A stretch of 64,000 bases of DNA from assembly GCF_002017865.1 (NCBI RefSeq), contig NZ_MTJN01000002.1, positions 2,108,001 to 2,172,000 of the forward strand, written 5' to 3'. Within the stretch, counting starts at the first letter, position 1; each line of letters opens with the position of its first letter. Under the pieces are notes generated by a model. The model was not told the origin of the DNA, made no database searches, and worked only from the letters and a program-made list of their open reading frames with translations. Of this stretch, positions 1 to 7,721 are shown in pieces. Origin of the DNA: Rhodoferax fermentans (GTDB lineage Bacteria > Pseudomonadota > Gammaproteobacteria > Burkholderiales > Burkholderiaceae_C). A program made the position numbers and the translations under genes.

Positions 1-1
1 G

Positions 2-766
2 GGCGCAGGGCTGCAGCAGGCGTTGGCCGAAGGGGTGGATGTGGGCCGCAACTCGGTGTTCACCAAGCTGGTGCCTGCCGAAACCATCGAAAAATCGGCC
101 GCCCAGCAGTACGCGCAGATGCTGCAACAGGCCGCCGCGCAGAATGCTCTGGCGGGCAAGGACAACCCCCAGCTGCGCCGCCTGCGCAGCATGGCCCAGA
201 AGATCATCCCCCACGCGCTGGGCTGGAACCCGCGCGCTGCCAACTGGCGCTGGGAGGTCAACCTGATTGGCAGCAAACAAATCAACGCGTTTTGTATGCC
301 AGGCGGCAAGATCGCGTTCTACACCGGCATCCTGGACCAGCTCAAACTCACGGACGACGAGGCGGCCATGGTCATGGGTCATGAAATCGCCCATGCGCTG
401 CGTGAACACGCGCGTGAACGCATGGGCAAAAACGCCGCCACTGGCATTGGTGCCACCTTGCTCAGCCAGGTTCTGGGCCTGGGCGAACTCGGGCAGACGG
501 TGACCAACTACGGCGCCCAGCTGCTCACACTGCAGTTCAGCCGCAGCGACGAGTCCGAGGCCGATCTGGTCGGCATGGAGCTGGCAGCCCGCTCTGGTTT
601 TGACCCGCGCGCCGGTGTCAGCCTGTGGCAAAAAATGGCCGTGGCCAACAAGGGTGCACCACCCCAATGGTTGTCGACCCACCCGGCGGGTACAACCCGC
701 ATCGCCGACATCGAAGCCAATCTGCCCAAGGTCTTGCCGCTGTATTCACGCGCCCGGGCGGGCTGA
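2..766 (+). CDS. M48 family metallopeptidase, 5' end cut by window edge
   Basis: Zinc-dependent M48 (Ste24/HtpX-like) endopeptidase, probably a periplasmic or lipoprotein protease acting on envelope proteins. The reading frame is open to the first bases of the window, so the TTG at 23 need not be the start; the signal peptide is probably outside. Visible motifs are the HEIAH zinc site (bases about 380-394), the downstream ESEAD element that supplies the third zinc ligand, and the STHP..T.RI tail typical of the soluble M48 group. A second M48 protein, with a longer TPR-like tail, lies at 23.6 kb. The family is secure; the substrate is unknown. Confidence 0.85.
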   Translation, partial: GAGLQQALAEGVDVGRNSVFTKLVPAETIEKSAAQQYAQMLQQAAAQNALAGKDNPQLRRLRSMAQKIIPHALGWNPRAANWRWEVNLIGSKQINAFCMPGGKIAFYTGILDQLKLTDDEAAMVMGHEIAHALREHARERMGKNAATGIGATLLSQVLGLGELGQTVTNYGAQLLTLQFSRSDESEADLVGMELAARSGFDPRAGVSLWQKMAVANKGAPPQWLSTHPAGTTRIADIEANLPKVLPLYSRARAG

Positions 767-784
767 CACCCAGCGCAGCTTTGT

Positions 785-1723
785 TCAACCGGCCTTGAGC
801 GTCAACGCCAGCTCGTACAAGGCGTTGCGCGGCTCGCCGGTGATCTCGGCGGCCAGTTTCACGGCGGTTTTCAGCGGCAGTTCAGCCAGCAGCAGCTGCA
901 GCACACGGGTGTCCGGCCCGGCGCTGGCCGTCGCGGCTGCCGGATGCAAGACCAGCGCAAATTCACCCCGTGTTCGGTTGGCATCGGCACTGAGCCAGCC
1001 CGGGAACTGGCTGGCCGGCAACGTGGCAATTTCTTCAAACTGTTTGGTCAACTCCCTCCCCACGGTCAGTGGCCGCTCACCGAGCACGGCCAGCGCACTG
1101 GCCAGGGCCTCGATGCGGTGGGGTGCCTCCAGCAGCACCACCGCACGTGATTCCGCCGACAGCGCCAGCACAGCCGCAGAGCGCTCCGTGGCTTTGGCGG
1201 GCAAAAAACCGGCGAACACAAAACCGCTGTGCCCGCTGCTGTCAGCCAGCACACCGGCCGCACTCAACAGCGTGATCACACTGCTGGCGCCGGGCAGCGG
1301 CACCACACAGAGACCCGCCTCGCGCACCCCGGCCACCAGCCGGGCGCCAGGGTCACTGATGGCGGGCGTGCCGGCGTCGCTGACATAGGCCACCCGCTGG
1401 CCTTGCTGCAGCCGCTCCAGCACCGTTTGCACCGCTTGCGCCTCGTTGTGCTGGTGCACCGCCAGCAACTGTGCTGGCGTTTTGTCGATGCCATAGGCGC
1501 GCAGCAGCGCCTGGGTGTGGCGCGTGTCCTCACAGGCCACCACGTCGGCCAGTTGCAGAAGGTGCAAGGCGCGCAAGGTGATGTCGGCCAGGTTGCCTAT
1601 CGGTGTGGCCACCACATACAAGGCGCCAGGCAGATAATTCTGGCCAGCGGCGGCGTCACGCGCGGCCTGCAGGGCGTTGACAAAGCTGCTGCTTAGCCGG
1701 GACAAGGGGGGAGAATTCAACAT
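785..1723 (-). CDS. rsmI: 16S rRNA (cytidine1402-2'-O)-methyltransferase RsmI
   Basis: SAM-dependent methyltransferase that 2'-O-methylates C1402 in the decoding centre of 16S rRNA. The tetrapyrrole-methylase fold is recognisable: YVVATPIGNLADIT near residue 35, CEDTRHTQ about 30 residues later, and SDAGTPAISDPGARLV. It is 312 aa against 286 for E. coli, the excess being N-terminal. I chose the ATG whose complement is at 1721-1723; this start codon overlaps that of the divergent yraN. A longer open frame reaches 1843 but lies wholly inside yraN and lacks family similarity. The rsmI-yraN neighbourhood is conserved in proteobacteria. Confidence 0.92.
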   Translation of the reverse strand: MLNSPPLSRLSSSFVNALQAARDAAAGQNYLPGALYVVATPIGNLADITLRALHLLQLADVVACEDTRHTQALLRAYGIDKTPAQLLAVHQHNEAQAVQTVLERLQQGQRVAYVSDAGTPAISDPGARLVAGVREAGLCVVPLPGASSVITLLSAAGVLADSSGHSGFVFAGFLPAKATERSAAVLALSAESRAVVLLEAPHRIEALASALAVLGERPLTVGRELTKQFEEIATLPASQFPGWLSADANRTRGEFALVLHPAAATASAGPDTRVLQLLLAELPLKTAVKLAAEITGEPRNALYELALTLKAG

Positions 1724-2114
1724 GGGACTTCTTTCGACAAAAGGGCAGCTCAAACCGCGCACCACCAAGCAGGCGGGCGACGCCGCCGAGGTGCTGGCGC
1801 TGCAGCATTTGCAGCGCGCCGGCTTGGTGCTGTTGCAACGCAATTATCGAACCCCCGGGCGCGGTGGCGGCGAGATCGACCTGATCATGCGTGCGCCCGA
1901 CGGCACTTGTGTGTTTGTCGAGGTGCGCCAGCGCCGCAGTGCCAGCCATGGCGGTGCGGCGGCCAGCGTCAGCGCGGTCAAACAAGGCCGGATTGTGCTG
2001 GCCGCACGCCACTACCTGATGCGCCTGGCACGCCTGCCACCCTGCCGTTTTGATGTGGTGACGGTGCAATCGGGCGAGGTGGTGTGGATTCAGGGCGCGT
2101 TTGACGCCTCCTAG
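1722..2114 (+). CDS. yraN: YraN family protein (UPF0102, predicted nuclease fold)
   Basis: Small protein of 130 aa belonging to YraN/UPF0102, a family with a predicted PD-(D/E)XK endonuclease-like core. The signature is visible: GDAAEVLALQHLQRAGL, then RGGGEIDLIMRAPDGTCVFVEVRQR, with E, D and the EVR triad in the expected order. Its biochemical role is not settled. The chosen ATG shares two bases with the start codon of divergent rsmI (CATG at 1721-1724). An open frame back to 1677 is disregarded because the family begins near the GDxAE region. Confidence 0.88.
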   Translation: MGLLSTKGQLKPRTTKQAGDAAEVLALQHLQRAGLVLLQRNYRTPGRGGGEIDLIMRAPDGTCVFVEVRQRRSASHGGAAASVSAVKQGRIVLAARHYLMRLARLPPCRFDVVTVQSGEVVWIQGAFDAS

Positions 2115-2203
2115 ACAGGACAGCGGGTGTAAGACTTTGTGATAACCCGTTTTTGCCAGGGTTTTAAGACGTGATTCAGTTTGGTCCGGGTATCATGCCA
2201 CCC

Positions 2204-2803
2204 ATGCTAGAGCAAAGAATCCAACAACATTTCATCGACAGTGCCGACCTGAAATACCAGGCCGCGCCGGTCTTGAGTCAACCCATTGCCAACGCGGTGC
2301 AAGCCTTGTTGGCCTGTGTCACCAGCGGGGGCAAGGTGCTGGCCTGTGGCAACGGTGGCTCGGCCGCCGACGCGCAGCACTTCGCCGCCGAGTTTGTCGG
2401 CCGTTTTGAGCGCGAACGCCCTGAACTGGCCGCCATCGCACTGACCACCGACAGCTCGATCCTGACGGCCATCGGCAACGACTATGGCTTTGACGTCGTT
2501 TTCTCACGCCAGGTGCGTGCGTTGGGCCAGGCCGGTGATGTGCTGATTGCCATCACCACCAGCGGCAATTCGGAGAACGTGCTCAAGGCGGTGGAAGCCG
2601 CCCACGAGCGCGACATGGTGGTGATTGGCCTCAGTGGTCGGGGTGGCGGCAAGCTCAACCGCGCGTTGCGCGACACCGATGTGCATATTTGTGTGCCGCA
2701 CGAGCGTACGGCACGTGTCCAGGAGGTTCACCTGCTGACGCTGCACTGCCTGTGTGACGCGGTAGATGAGTTGTTACTCGGCGATACGGAAAACCCCTTA
2801 TGA
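2204..2803 (+). CDS. gmhA: Phosphoheptose isomerase GmhA (SIS domain)
   Basis: SIS-domain protein of 199 aa. GmhA converts sedoheptulose 7-phosphate to glycero-manno-heptose 7-phosphate for LPS inner core. The SIS core reads CGNGGSAADAQHFAAEFVGRF and TTSGNSENV. The paralogue DiaA, a DnaA-binding protein, occupies this position beside yraN in E. coli, but here H and E of HFAAE and Q and H of QEVHLLTLH, which correspond to the GmhA zinc and catalytic residues, are all kept, so an active isomerase is favoured. ATG 2204 is preferred over GTG 2171 because the family begins close to LEQRIQQHF. The stop overlaps the next gene as ATGA. Confidence 0.8.
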   Translation: MLEQRIQQHFIDSADLKYQAAPVLSQPIANAVQALLACVTSGGKVLACGNGGSAADAQHFAAEFVGRFERERPELAAIALTTDSSILTAIGNDYGFDVVFSRQVRALGQAGDVLIAITTSGNSENVLKAVEAAHERDMVVIGLSGRGGGKLNRALRDTDVHICVPHERTARVQEVHLLTLHCLCDAVDELLLGDTENPL

Positions 2804-3444
2804 ACTACCCCTCACGACGACTTGTCGGCGTCATGGCGCTTGCCATTGGCCTGAGCACGGGCTTGACCGCCTGTTTCCCGGTGATCGTGGGCGGCGCGGT
2901 GATGACCGGCTTTGTGGCCACAGACCGCCGCACCTCGGGCGCCCAACTGGAAGACGAAGGCATTGAGTTACGCGCCGCCAGCCGCATCCGCGACAACCTC
3001 GGTGAACGCGTGCATGTGAATGCCACCAGCTACAACCGACGTGTGTTGCTGACCGGTGAAGTGCCCTCAGCGCAAGACCGCCAGTTGGTGGAACAGGTGG
3101 TGGCCCGGGTTGACAACGTGCAATCTGTGGTCAACGAGCTGGTGGTGTTGGGGACGTCCACGCTGACGCAGCGCTCCTCCGACGTGCTGGTGACCGGCCG
3201 GGTCAAGGCCGGTTTTGTGGATGCCAAAGACCTGTTTGCCAATGCCTACAAGGTGGTGACGGAGCGCGGCACCGTGTACCTGATGGGCCGCGTCACCCAG
3301 CGTGAAGCGGATCGCGCCACCGACATCGCGCGCTCGACCAGTGGTGTGCAAAAAGTGGTGCGGGTGTTTGAGATCATCAGCGAAGACGAGTTGCGCAATA
3401 TGCTGCCGCAACCCGCACCCGAGTCCAAATCAACTGCCAAATAA
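2800..3444 (+). CDS. dolP: BON-domain outer-membrane lipoprotein, DolP/YraP-like
   Basis: Lipoprotein of 214 aa with two BON domains, matching DolP (YraP), which supports outer-membrane integrity and BAM function in E. coli. An N-terminal signal sequence ends in a lipobox LTAC with the lipidated Cys at residue 25. BON1 (about 60-115) carries the RDNLGERVHVNATSYNRRVLLTGEV pattern, BON2 (about 130-195) the VKAGFVDAKDLFANAYKVVTERGTVYLMG pattern. It is translationally coupled to gmhA by an ATGA overlap, and the yraN-SIS-dolP order is that of enterobacteria. Confidence 0.88.
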   Translation: MNYPSRRLVGVMALAIGLSTGLTACFPVIVGGAVMTGFVATDRRTSGAQLEDEGIELRAASRIRDNLGERVHVNATSYNRRVLLTGEVPSAQDRQLVEQVVARVDNVQSVVNELVVLGTSTLTQRSSDVLVTGRVKAGFVDAKDLFANAYKVVTERGTVYLMGRVTQREADRATDIARSTSGVQKVVRVFEIISEDELRNMLPQPAPESKSTAK

Positions 3445-3493
3445 ACGGCGAGTGGCCTGATCGGCTCTGGCAGCCACAGTCCAAAACCCAGTA

Positions 3494-3578
3494 ACACCGC
3501 GGAACCGGCTCTGCCGGGCCGCAGGTGTTGTCCCCCTTTGGGGGATGACGCGCCGCCAGGCGCGGCTCAGGGGGGAAC
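3494..3578. repeat. GC-rich hairpin repeat, copy 1 (3' of dehydrogenase gene)
   Basis: GC-rich segment abutting the stop codon of the minus-strand dehydrogenase gene. It combines an ACCGCGGAACCGGCTCTGCC arm with CCCCC/GGGGG and GCGCC/GGCGC dyads. The first 45 bases are clearly related to the copy downstream of pilT. Its position directly after two minus-strand genes suggests a transcription-terminating or mRNA-stabilising 3' hairpin, which is inference. Confidence 0.6.
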
Positions 3579-4496
3579 CTATTTCAAACGCTTGATCAGG
3601 CTGGAGGTGTCCCAGCGACGCCCGCCCATGGCCTGCACGTCGGCGTAAAACTGGTCCACCAGCGCGGTCACCGGCAACTTGGCGCCATTGCGCCGGGCTT
3701 CGTCGAGCACCAGGCCCAAGTCCTTGCGCATCCAGTCCACCGCAAAACCAAAGTCAAACTGATCGGCCACCATGGTTTTGCCACGGTTGTCGAGCTGCCA
3801 GCTTTGCGCGGCGCCTTTGCCAATCACATCAAGCACCTGGTTCATGTCGAGCCCGGCCTTGTCACCAAAAGCCACCGCCTCGGCCAGGCCCTGCACCAGC
3901 CCGGCAATACAGATCTGGTTGACCATCTTGGCCAGCTGGCCCGCGCCGCTGTCACCGAGGTAGGTGAAGGCGCGTGAAAAGGCCATGGCCACCGGCTGGG
4001 CGGCCTCAAACGCTGCCTTGTCACCACCACACATCACGGTGAGCACACCGTTCTGGGCACCGGCCTGGCCACCGGACACCGGCGCGTCAACAAAGTTCAG
4101 ACCCAGTTCTTTGGCGCGGGCATACAACTCACGCGCCACATTGGCCGAGGCAGTGGTGTGGTCAACAAACACCGCACCGGCTTGCATGCCGGCAAACGCA
4201 CCGTCTGGACCGAGCACCACGCTGCGCAGGTCGTCGTCGTTGCCAACACAGCAAAACACCAACTCGGCACCCTGCACCGCCTGGCGCGGCGTGTTGGCAT
4301 AACTTATAGCGTCTTTTTGGCCATCAGCCCTTGTGTATTCTGAACACCATGCTATGGATTTTGATTCTGTCCGGTTGTACACCGTGACCTGGTGTCCGGC
4401 GCGGGCCAGGTGGCCTGCCATCGGGTAGCCCATCACCCCCAGACCCAAAAAGGCGACTCGGCGTGAAGGAATGGGTTCGTAGCTCTTGCTCGTCAT
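3579..4496 (-). CDS. NAD(P)-dependent beta-hydroxyacid dehydrogenase (HIBADH/GarR family)
   Basis: Oxidoreductase of 305 aa in the 3-hydroxyisobutyrate dehydrogenase / tartronate semialdehyde reductase family. The N-terminal Rossmann motif is FLGLGVMGYPMAGHLARAG; the substrate motif is DAPVSGGQAGAQNG; the catalytic Lys lies in GQLAKMVNQI. The exact substrate cannot be assigned. The ATG at 4496 directly precedes SKSYEPIPSRRVAFLG; an upstream extension overlaps pilU and is not homologous. An unusual AT-rich stretch (4313-4369) encodes about residues 43-61 after VYNRT, where relatives have a shorter segment; it matches the palindromic mini-repeat family. Confidence 0.85.
   Translation of the reverse strand: MTSKSYEPIPSRRVAFLGLGVMGYPMAGHLARAGHQVTVYNRTESKSIAWCSEYTRADGQKDAISYANTPRQAVQGAELVFCCVGNDDDLRSVVLGPDGAFAGMQAGAVFVDHTTASANVARELYARAKELGLNFVDAPVSGGQAGAQNGVLTVMCGGDKAAFEAAQPVAMAFSRAFTYLGDSGAGQLAKMVNQICIAGLVQGLAEAVAFGDKAGLDMNQVLDVIGKGAAQSWQLDNRGKTMVADQFDFGFAVDWMRKDLGLVLDEARRNGAKLPVTALVDQFYADVQAMGGRRWDTSSLIKRLK
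4313..4369. repeat. AT-rich palindromic mini-repeat, in frame in dehydrogenase gene
   Basis: Contains GGCC, CAGCCCTTGTGTATTC and GCTATGGATTTTGAT in the order and spacing seen at 13.3 and 23.6 kb. It is translated in frame on the minus strand without a stop. Confidence 0.65.
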
Positions 4497-4518
4497 GTAT
4501 GGGGATCTTTCAAGAATG

Positions 4519-5655
4519 TCAGGTGATGGTGATGTTTTCGGTGCCAGCGGCGAGGTTGCTGCTCTTGCTGCGTTTGCTGTTGAGCTTGATTTGTAGCCGC
4601 AGGTCGTTGACCGAATCGGCGTTGCGCAAGGCGTCTTCGTAGCTGATGCCACCTTCTTCGTAAGCCTTGAACAGCGACTGGTCAAAGGTCTGCATGCCCA
4701 GCTCGGTGCTTTTTTTCATGATCTCCTTGATCTCGGCAACCTCGCCCTTGAAGATCAGGTCGGAAATCAAGGGTGAGTTGATCATGATCTCGACCACCGC
4801 GGTGCGACCCTTGCCGTCGGGCTTGACGATCAGGCGTTGTGACACCATGGCCTTGAGGTTGAGCGACAGATCCATCAGCACCTGCTGACGACGTTCTTCC
4901 GGGAAGAAGTTGATGACCCGGTCGATCGCCTGGTTGGTGCTGTTGGCGTGCAAGGTGGCCAGGCACATGTGACCGGTTTCGGCAAAAGCAATTGCCAACT
5001 CCATGGTTTCTCGGTCGCGGATTTCACCCATCAGAATCACATCGGGCGCCTGGCGCAAGGTGTTTTTCAAGGCCGCGCCCCAGCTGTCGGTGTCGATGCC
5101 GACCTCACGCTGGGTCACCACACAGTTCTTGTGGGCGTGCACAAACTCAATCGGGTCTTCCACCGTGATGATGTGGCCATAGGTGGTCGAGTTGCGCCAG
5201 TCCACCATCGCCGCCAGCGTGGTGGTTTTACCGGAGCCGGTGGCACCCACCAAAATACACAGGCCGCGCTTGGCGTTGACAATCTCCTTGAGCACCGGCG
5301 GCAGTTTCATGCCGTCGATGGTGGGCAGCACACTCGGGATCGTACGCATCACCATGCCCACCTTGCCCTGCTGCATGAAGGCATTGACCCGAAAGCGCCC
5401 CAGACCGGGCGGCGAGATCGCAAAATTGCACTCCTTGGTGCGCTCGAACTCGGCCATCTGGCGGTCATTCATGACGGAACGCGCCAGCGCAATGGTGTGG
5501 GTGCCGTTCAATGGCTGCGGCGACACCTTGGTCACCTTGCCATCCACCTTGATGGTCGGAGGCAGTTCGGCGGTCAGGAACAGGTCACTGCCGCCGCGCC
5601 CAATCATGAGTTTGAGCAGGTCGGTGATAAATGTCGTGGCTTGATCGCGTTCCAT
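4519..5655 (-). CDS. pilU: Type IV pilus retraction ATPase PilU
   Basis: Cytoplasmic hexameric ATPase of the GspE/PilT superfamily, an accessory retraction motor paired with PilT in twitching motility. It has 378 aa. Walker A is VGATGSGKTTTLAAM; the Asp box ITVEDPIEFVH, Walker B DVILMGEIRDRETM and His box TGHMCLATLHANS follow. It has ISDLIFKGEVAEIKEIM where PilT has AIRNLIRE, and a longer charged C-terminus, which identifies PilU. The ATG at 5655 has a strong Shine-Dalgarno (AAGGAGG, 7 bases away), so the longer open frame to 5748 is rejected. It follows pilT in the same direction. Confidence 0.94.
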   Translation of the reverse strand: MERDQATTFITDLLKLMIGRGGSDLFLTAELPPTIKVDGKVTKVSPQPLNGTHTIALARSVMNDRQMAEFERTKECNFAISPPGLGRFRVNAFMQQGKVGMVMRTIPSVLPTIDGMKLPPVLKEIVNAKRGLCILVGATGSGKTTTLAAMVDWRNSTTYGHIITVEDPIEFVHAHKNCVVTQREVGIDTDSWGAALKNTLRQAPDVILMGEIRDRETMELAIAFAETGHMCLATLHANSTNQAIDRVINFFPEERRQQVLMDLSLNLKAMVSQRLIVKPDGKGRTAVVEIMINSPLISDLIFKGEVAEIKEIMKKSTELGMQTFDQSLFKAYEEGGISYEDALRNADSVNDLRLQIKLNSKRSKSSNLAAGTENITIT

Positions 5656-5713
5656 CAGAACACCTCCTTGTTCAAACTGAGTCAGTCTACGAGTTAGCCC
5701 AATAGAGCCAGAA

Positions 5714-5781
5714 ATACCGTGGAGCCGGCTTTGTCGGGCCACCGGCATTGCCCCCTACAAGTGGGCAAGCCGGGGGGTGAC
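5714..5781. repeat. GC-rich hairpin repeat, copy 2 (3' of pilT)
   Basis: Related to the copy at 3494-3578: ACCGTGGAGCCGGCTTTGTC, then GGGCCACCGGCATTGCCCCC. It lies between pilT and pilU immediately after the pilT stop codon, so it may separate or modulate expression of the two motors. Confidence 0.6.
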
Positions 5782-5785
5782 ACAT

Positions 5786-6829
5786 CTAGCCGGGGAAGTT
5801 TTCGGGAATTTTCGCCTTGGTGCGGGCCTCAGCGGCGCTGATGACATTGCGCCGCACCAGGTCAGTCAGGTTCTGGTCGAGCGTCTGCATGCCGACGCTG
5901 TTGCCGGTCTGGATGCTCGAGTACATCTGCGCCACCTTACCTTCACGGATCAGGTTGCGGATGGCGCTGGTGCCCAGCATGATCTCGTGTGCGGCGATGC
6001 GGCCCTGGCCGTCCTTGGTTTTGCACAGGGTCTGCGAGATCACCGCCTGCAACGACTCGGACAACATGGCGCGCACCATTTCCTTTTCTTCGGCCGGGAA
6101 CACGTCAATGACCCGGTCGATGGTTTTGGCAGCGCTGCTGGTGTGCAAGGTGCCAAACACCAGGTGGCCGGTTTCGGCCGCTGTCATAGCCAGGCGGATG
6201 GTTTCCAGGTCACGCATTTCACCGACCAGGATCGCGTCCGGGTCTTCACGCAGGGCGGAGCGCAGCGCGGCGGCAAAACTCTGGGTGTGGGGGCCGACCT
6301 CGCGCTGGTTGATCAGGCACTTTTTGGACTCGTGCACAAACTCGATCGGGTCTTCGACGGTGAGGATGTGGCCAAACTCGTTTTCGTTGAGGTAATTGAC
6401 CATGGCCGCCAGCGTGGTCGATTTGCCAGAGCCGGTCGGCCCGGTCACCAGCACCAGGCCACGCGGTTTGAGGGCCAGGTCAGCAAAAATCTTCGGGCAG
6501 TTGAGCTGCTCCAGTGTCAGGATCTTGCTCGGAATGGTCCGAAACACCGCACCACAGCCCCGGTTCTGGTTGAAGGCGTTGACCCGAAAACGCGCCAGGC
6601 CTTCGATCTCGAACGAGAAGTCAATCTCGAGAAACGCCTCGTAGTGTTTGCGCTGGGCGTCGTTCATGATGTCGTAGACCATGGCGTGCACCTGTTTGTG
6701 GTCCAGCGCATCCACATTGAGGCGGCGCACATCCCCATGGACGCGGATCATCGGCGGCAAACCTGCCGACAGATGCAGGTCGGATGCCTTGTTTTTGACG
6801 CTGAATGCCAGCAATTGGGTGATATCCAC
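5786..6829 (-). CDS. pilT: Type IV pilus retraction ATPase PilT
   Basis: Hexameric motor that depolymerises type IV pili and powers twitching. At 347 aa it is of standard length. The N-terminal PAS-like domain starts MDITQLLAFSVKNKASDLHLS; Walker A is GPTGSGKSTTLAAM, the Asp box LTVEDPIEFVHE, Walker B DAILVGEMRDLETI, the His box TGHLVFGTLHT, and the diagnostic AIRNLIREGKVAQMYS motif is intact. The ATG start matches the family start exactly. It is divergent from yggS with only 36 bases between the start codons, a widely conserved pilT/yggS arrangement. The pilin gene lies 12 kb away. Confidence 0.96.
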   Translation of the reverse strand: MDITQLLAFSVKNKASDLHLSAGLPPMIRVHGDVRRLNVDALDHKQVHAMVYDIMNDAQRKHYEAFLEIDFSFEIEGLARFRVNAFNQNRGCGAVFRTIPSKILTLEQLNCPKIFADLALKPRGLVLVTGPTGSGKSTTLAAMVNYLNENEFGHILTVEDPIEFVHESKKCLINQREVGPHTQSFAAALRSALREDPDAILVGEMRDLETIRLAMTAAETGHLVFGTLHTSSAAKTIDRVIDVFPAEEKEMVRAMLSESLQAVISQTLCKTKDGQGRIAAHEIMLGTSAIRNLIREGKVAQMYSSIQTGNSVGMQTLDQNLTDLVRRNVISAAEARTKAKIPENFPG

Positions 6830-6865
6830 AAAACCCCCGGGATTGTTTGTTACGCTAAAGCAATT

Positions 6866-7558
6866 ATGACCACGATTCCATTACAACTGGCCGCAGTGCA
6901 CTCGCGCCTGCAAGCTGCCTGCCAAAGTGCTGGCCGACCTGTCGATTCCGTCACACTTTTGGCGGTTTCCAAAACCTTTGGTGCCGATGCCGTCCGGGCC
7001 GCGTATGCCGCCGGGCAAACCTGGTTTGGTGAAAACTACATCCAGGAAGCGGTGCAGAAAATCACCGAGCTGCGCGAGTTGCCCCTGGTGTGGCACTGCA
7101 TCGGTCCGATCCAGAGCAACAAGAGTCGGCTGGTGGCCGAACATTTTGACTGGGTGCACACGGTGGACCGGCTCAAGATCGCCCAGCGTCTGAGTGAACA
7201 GCGCCCGGCCCATCTGGCACCGTTGCAGGTGTGTCTCCAGGTCAATGTCGACGGTGGCCCGACCAAGTCCGGCGTGGCCCCGCAAGAGGTCCTGGCACTG
7301 GCCCAGGCGGTGGCCCAGCTGCCGCGCCTGCGTCTGCGCGGCCTGATGTGTATTCCCGATCCAGCTCCTGATTTTGAAGCTGAATGTGCTTTATTCACAA
7401 GGGCTAGAGAGCTGTTTGATGCTTTAAGTAACTCAGGCCTAAAGCTCGACACCTTGTCCATGGGCATGAGCGCCGACCTGGAAGCCGCCGTGGCCTCGGG
7501 CAGCACCCTGGTGCGGGTGGGTTCGGCGATTTTTGGCGCGCGTCATTACCCGGCCTGA
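6866..7558 (+). CDS. yggS: YggS/PLPBP family pyridoxal phosphate homeostasis protein
   Basis: PLP-binding TIM-barrel protein of 230 aa (PROSC/YggS family) that buffers PLP rather than catalysing a known reaction. The PLP lysine lies in LLAVSKTFGAD, followed by FGENYIQEAVQKI, WHCIGPIQSNK and the phosphate-binding LSMGMSADLEAAV. A very long open frame upstream is antisense to pilT; ATG 6866 gives the family start. An AT-rich stretch (7361-7432), encoding about residues 166-189, resembles an inverted copy of the palindromic mini-repeat; the reading frame and conserved flanks are intact. Confidence 0.92.
   Translation: MTTIPLQLAAVHSRLQAACQSAGRPVDSVTLLAVSKTFGADAVRAAYAAGQTWFGENYIQEAVQKITELRELPLVWHCIGPIQSNKSRLVAEHFDWVHTVDRLKIAQRLSEQRPAHLAPLQVCLQVNVDGGPTKSGVAPQEVLALAQAVAQLPRLRLRGLMCIPDPAPDFEAECALFTRARELFDALSNSGLKLDTLSMGMSADLEAAVASGSTLVRVGSAIFGARHYPA
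7361..7432. repeat. AT-rich palindromic mini-repeat, in frame in yggS
   Basis: Inverted orientation: TGATTTTGAAGCTGAATGTG, then CTTTATTCACAAGGGCTAGA. Its complement aligns with the intergenic copy at 9021-9075 (AGCCCTTATGAATCAAGCAC and the CTTCAAAATCAG tail). Confidence 0.65.
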
Positions 7559-7721
7559 CGGGGCTTGACCGAGCCTGGTCCAGGGCCGGTTCAAACATTG
7601 GGAGCGGCCAGGCCTGCATTAGCAAGGTCAGCGTGAAGAAGGCCAGCGAAAAACGAGTGAATGTGCTAAATTACCAATTAGTCACAAAGTAACGTATCCG
7701 TTTTTACTCAACTCGCCCCTT

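Noticed and set aside
5777..6865. Very long open frame upstream of yggS on the plus strand
   Set aside because: Lies wholly antisense to pilT; yggS homology begins only at 6866. GC-rich codon bias leaves the opposite frame open.
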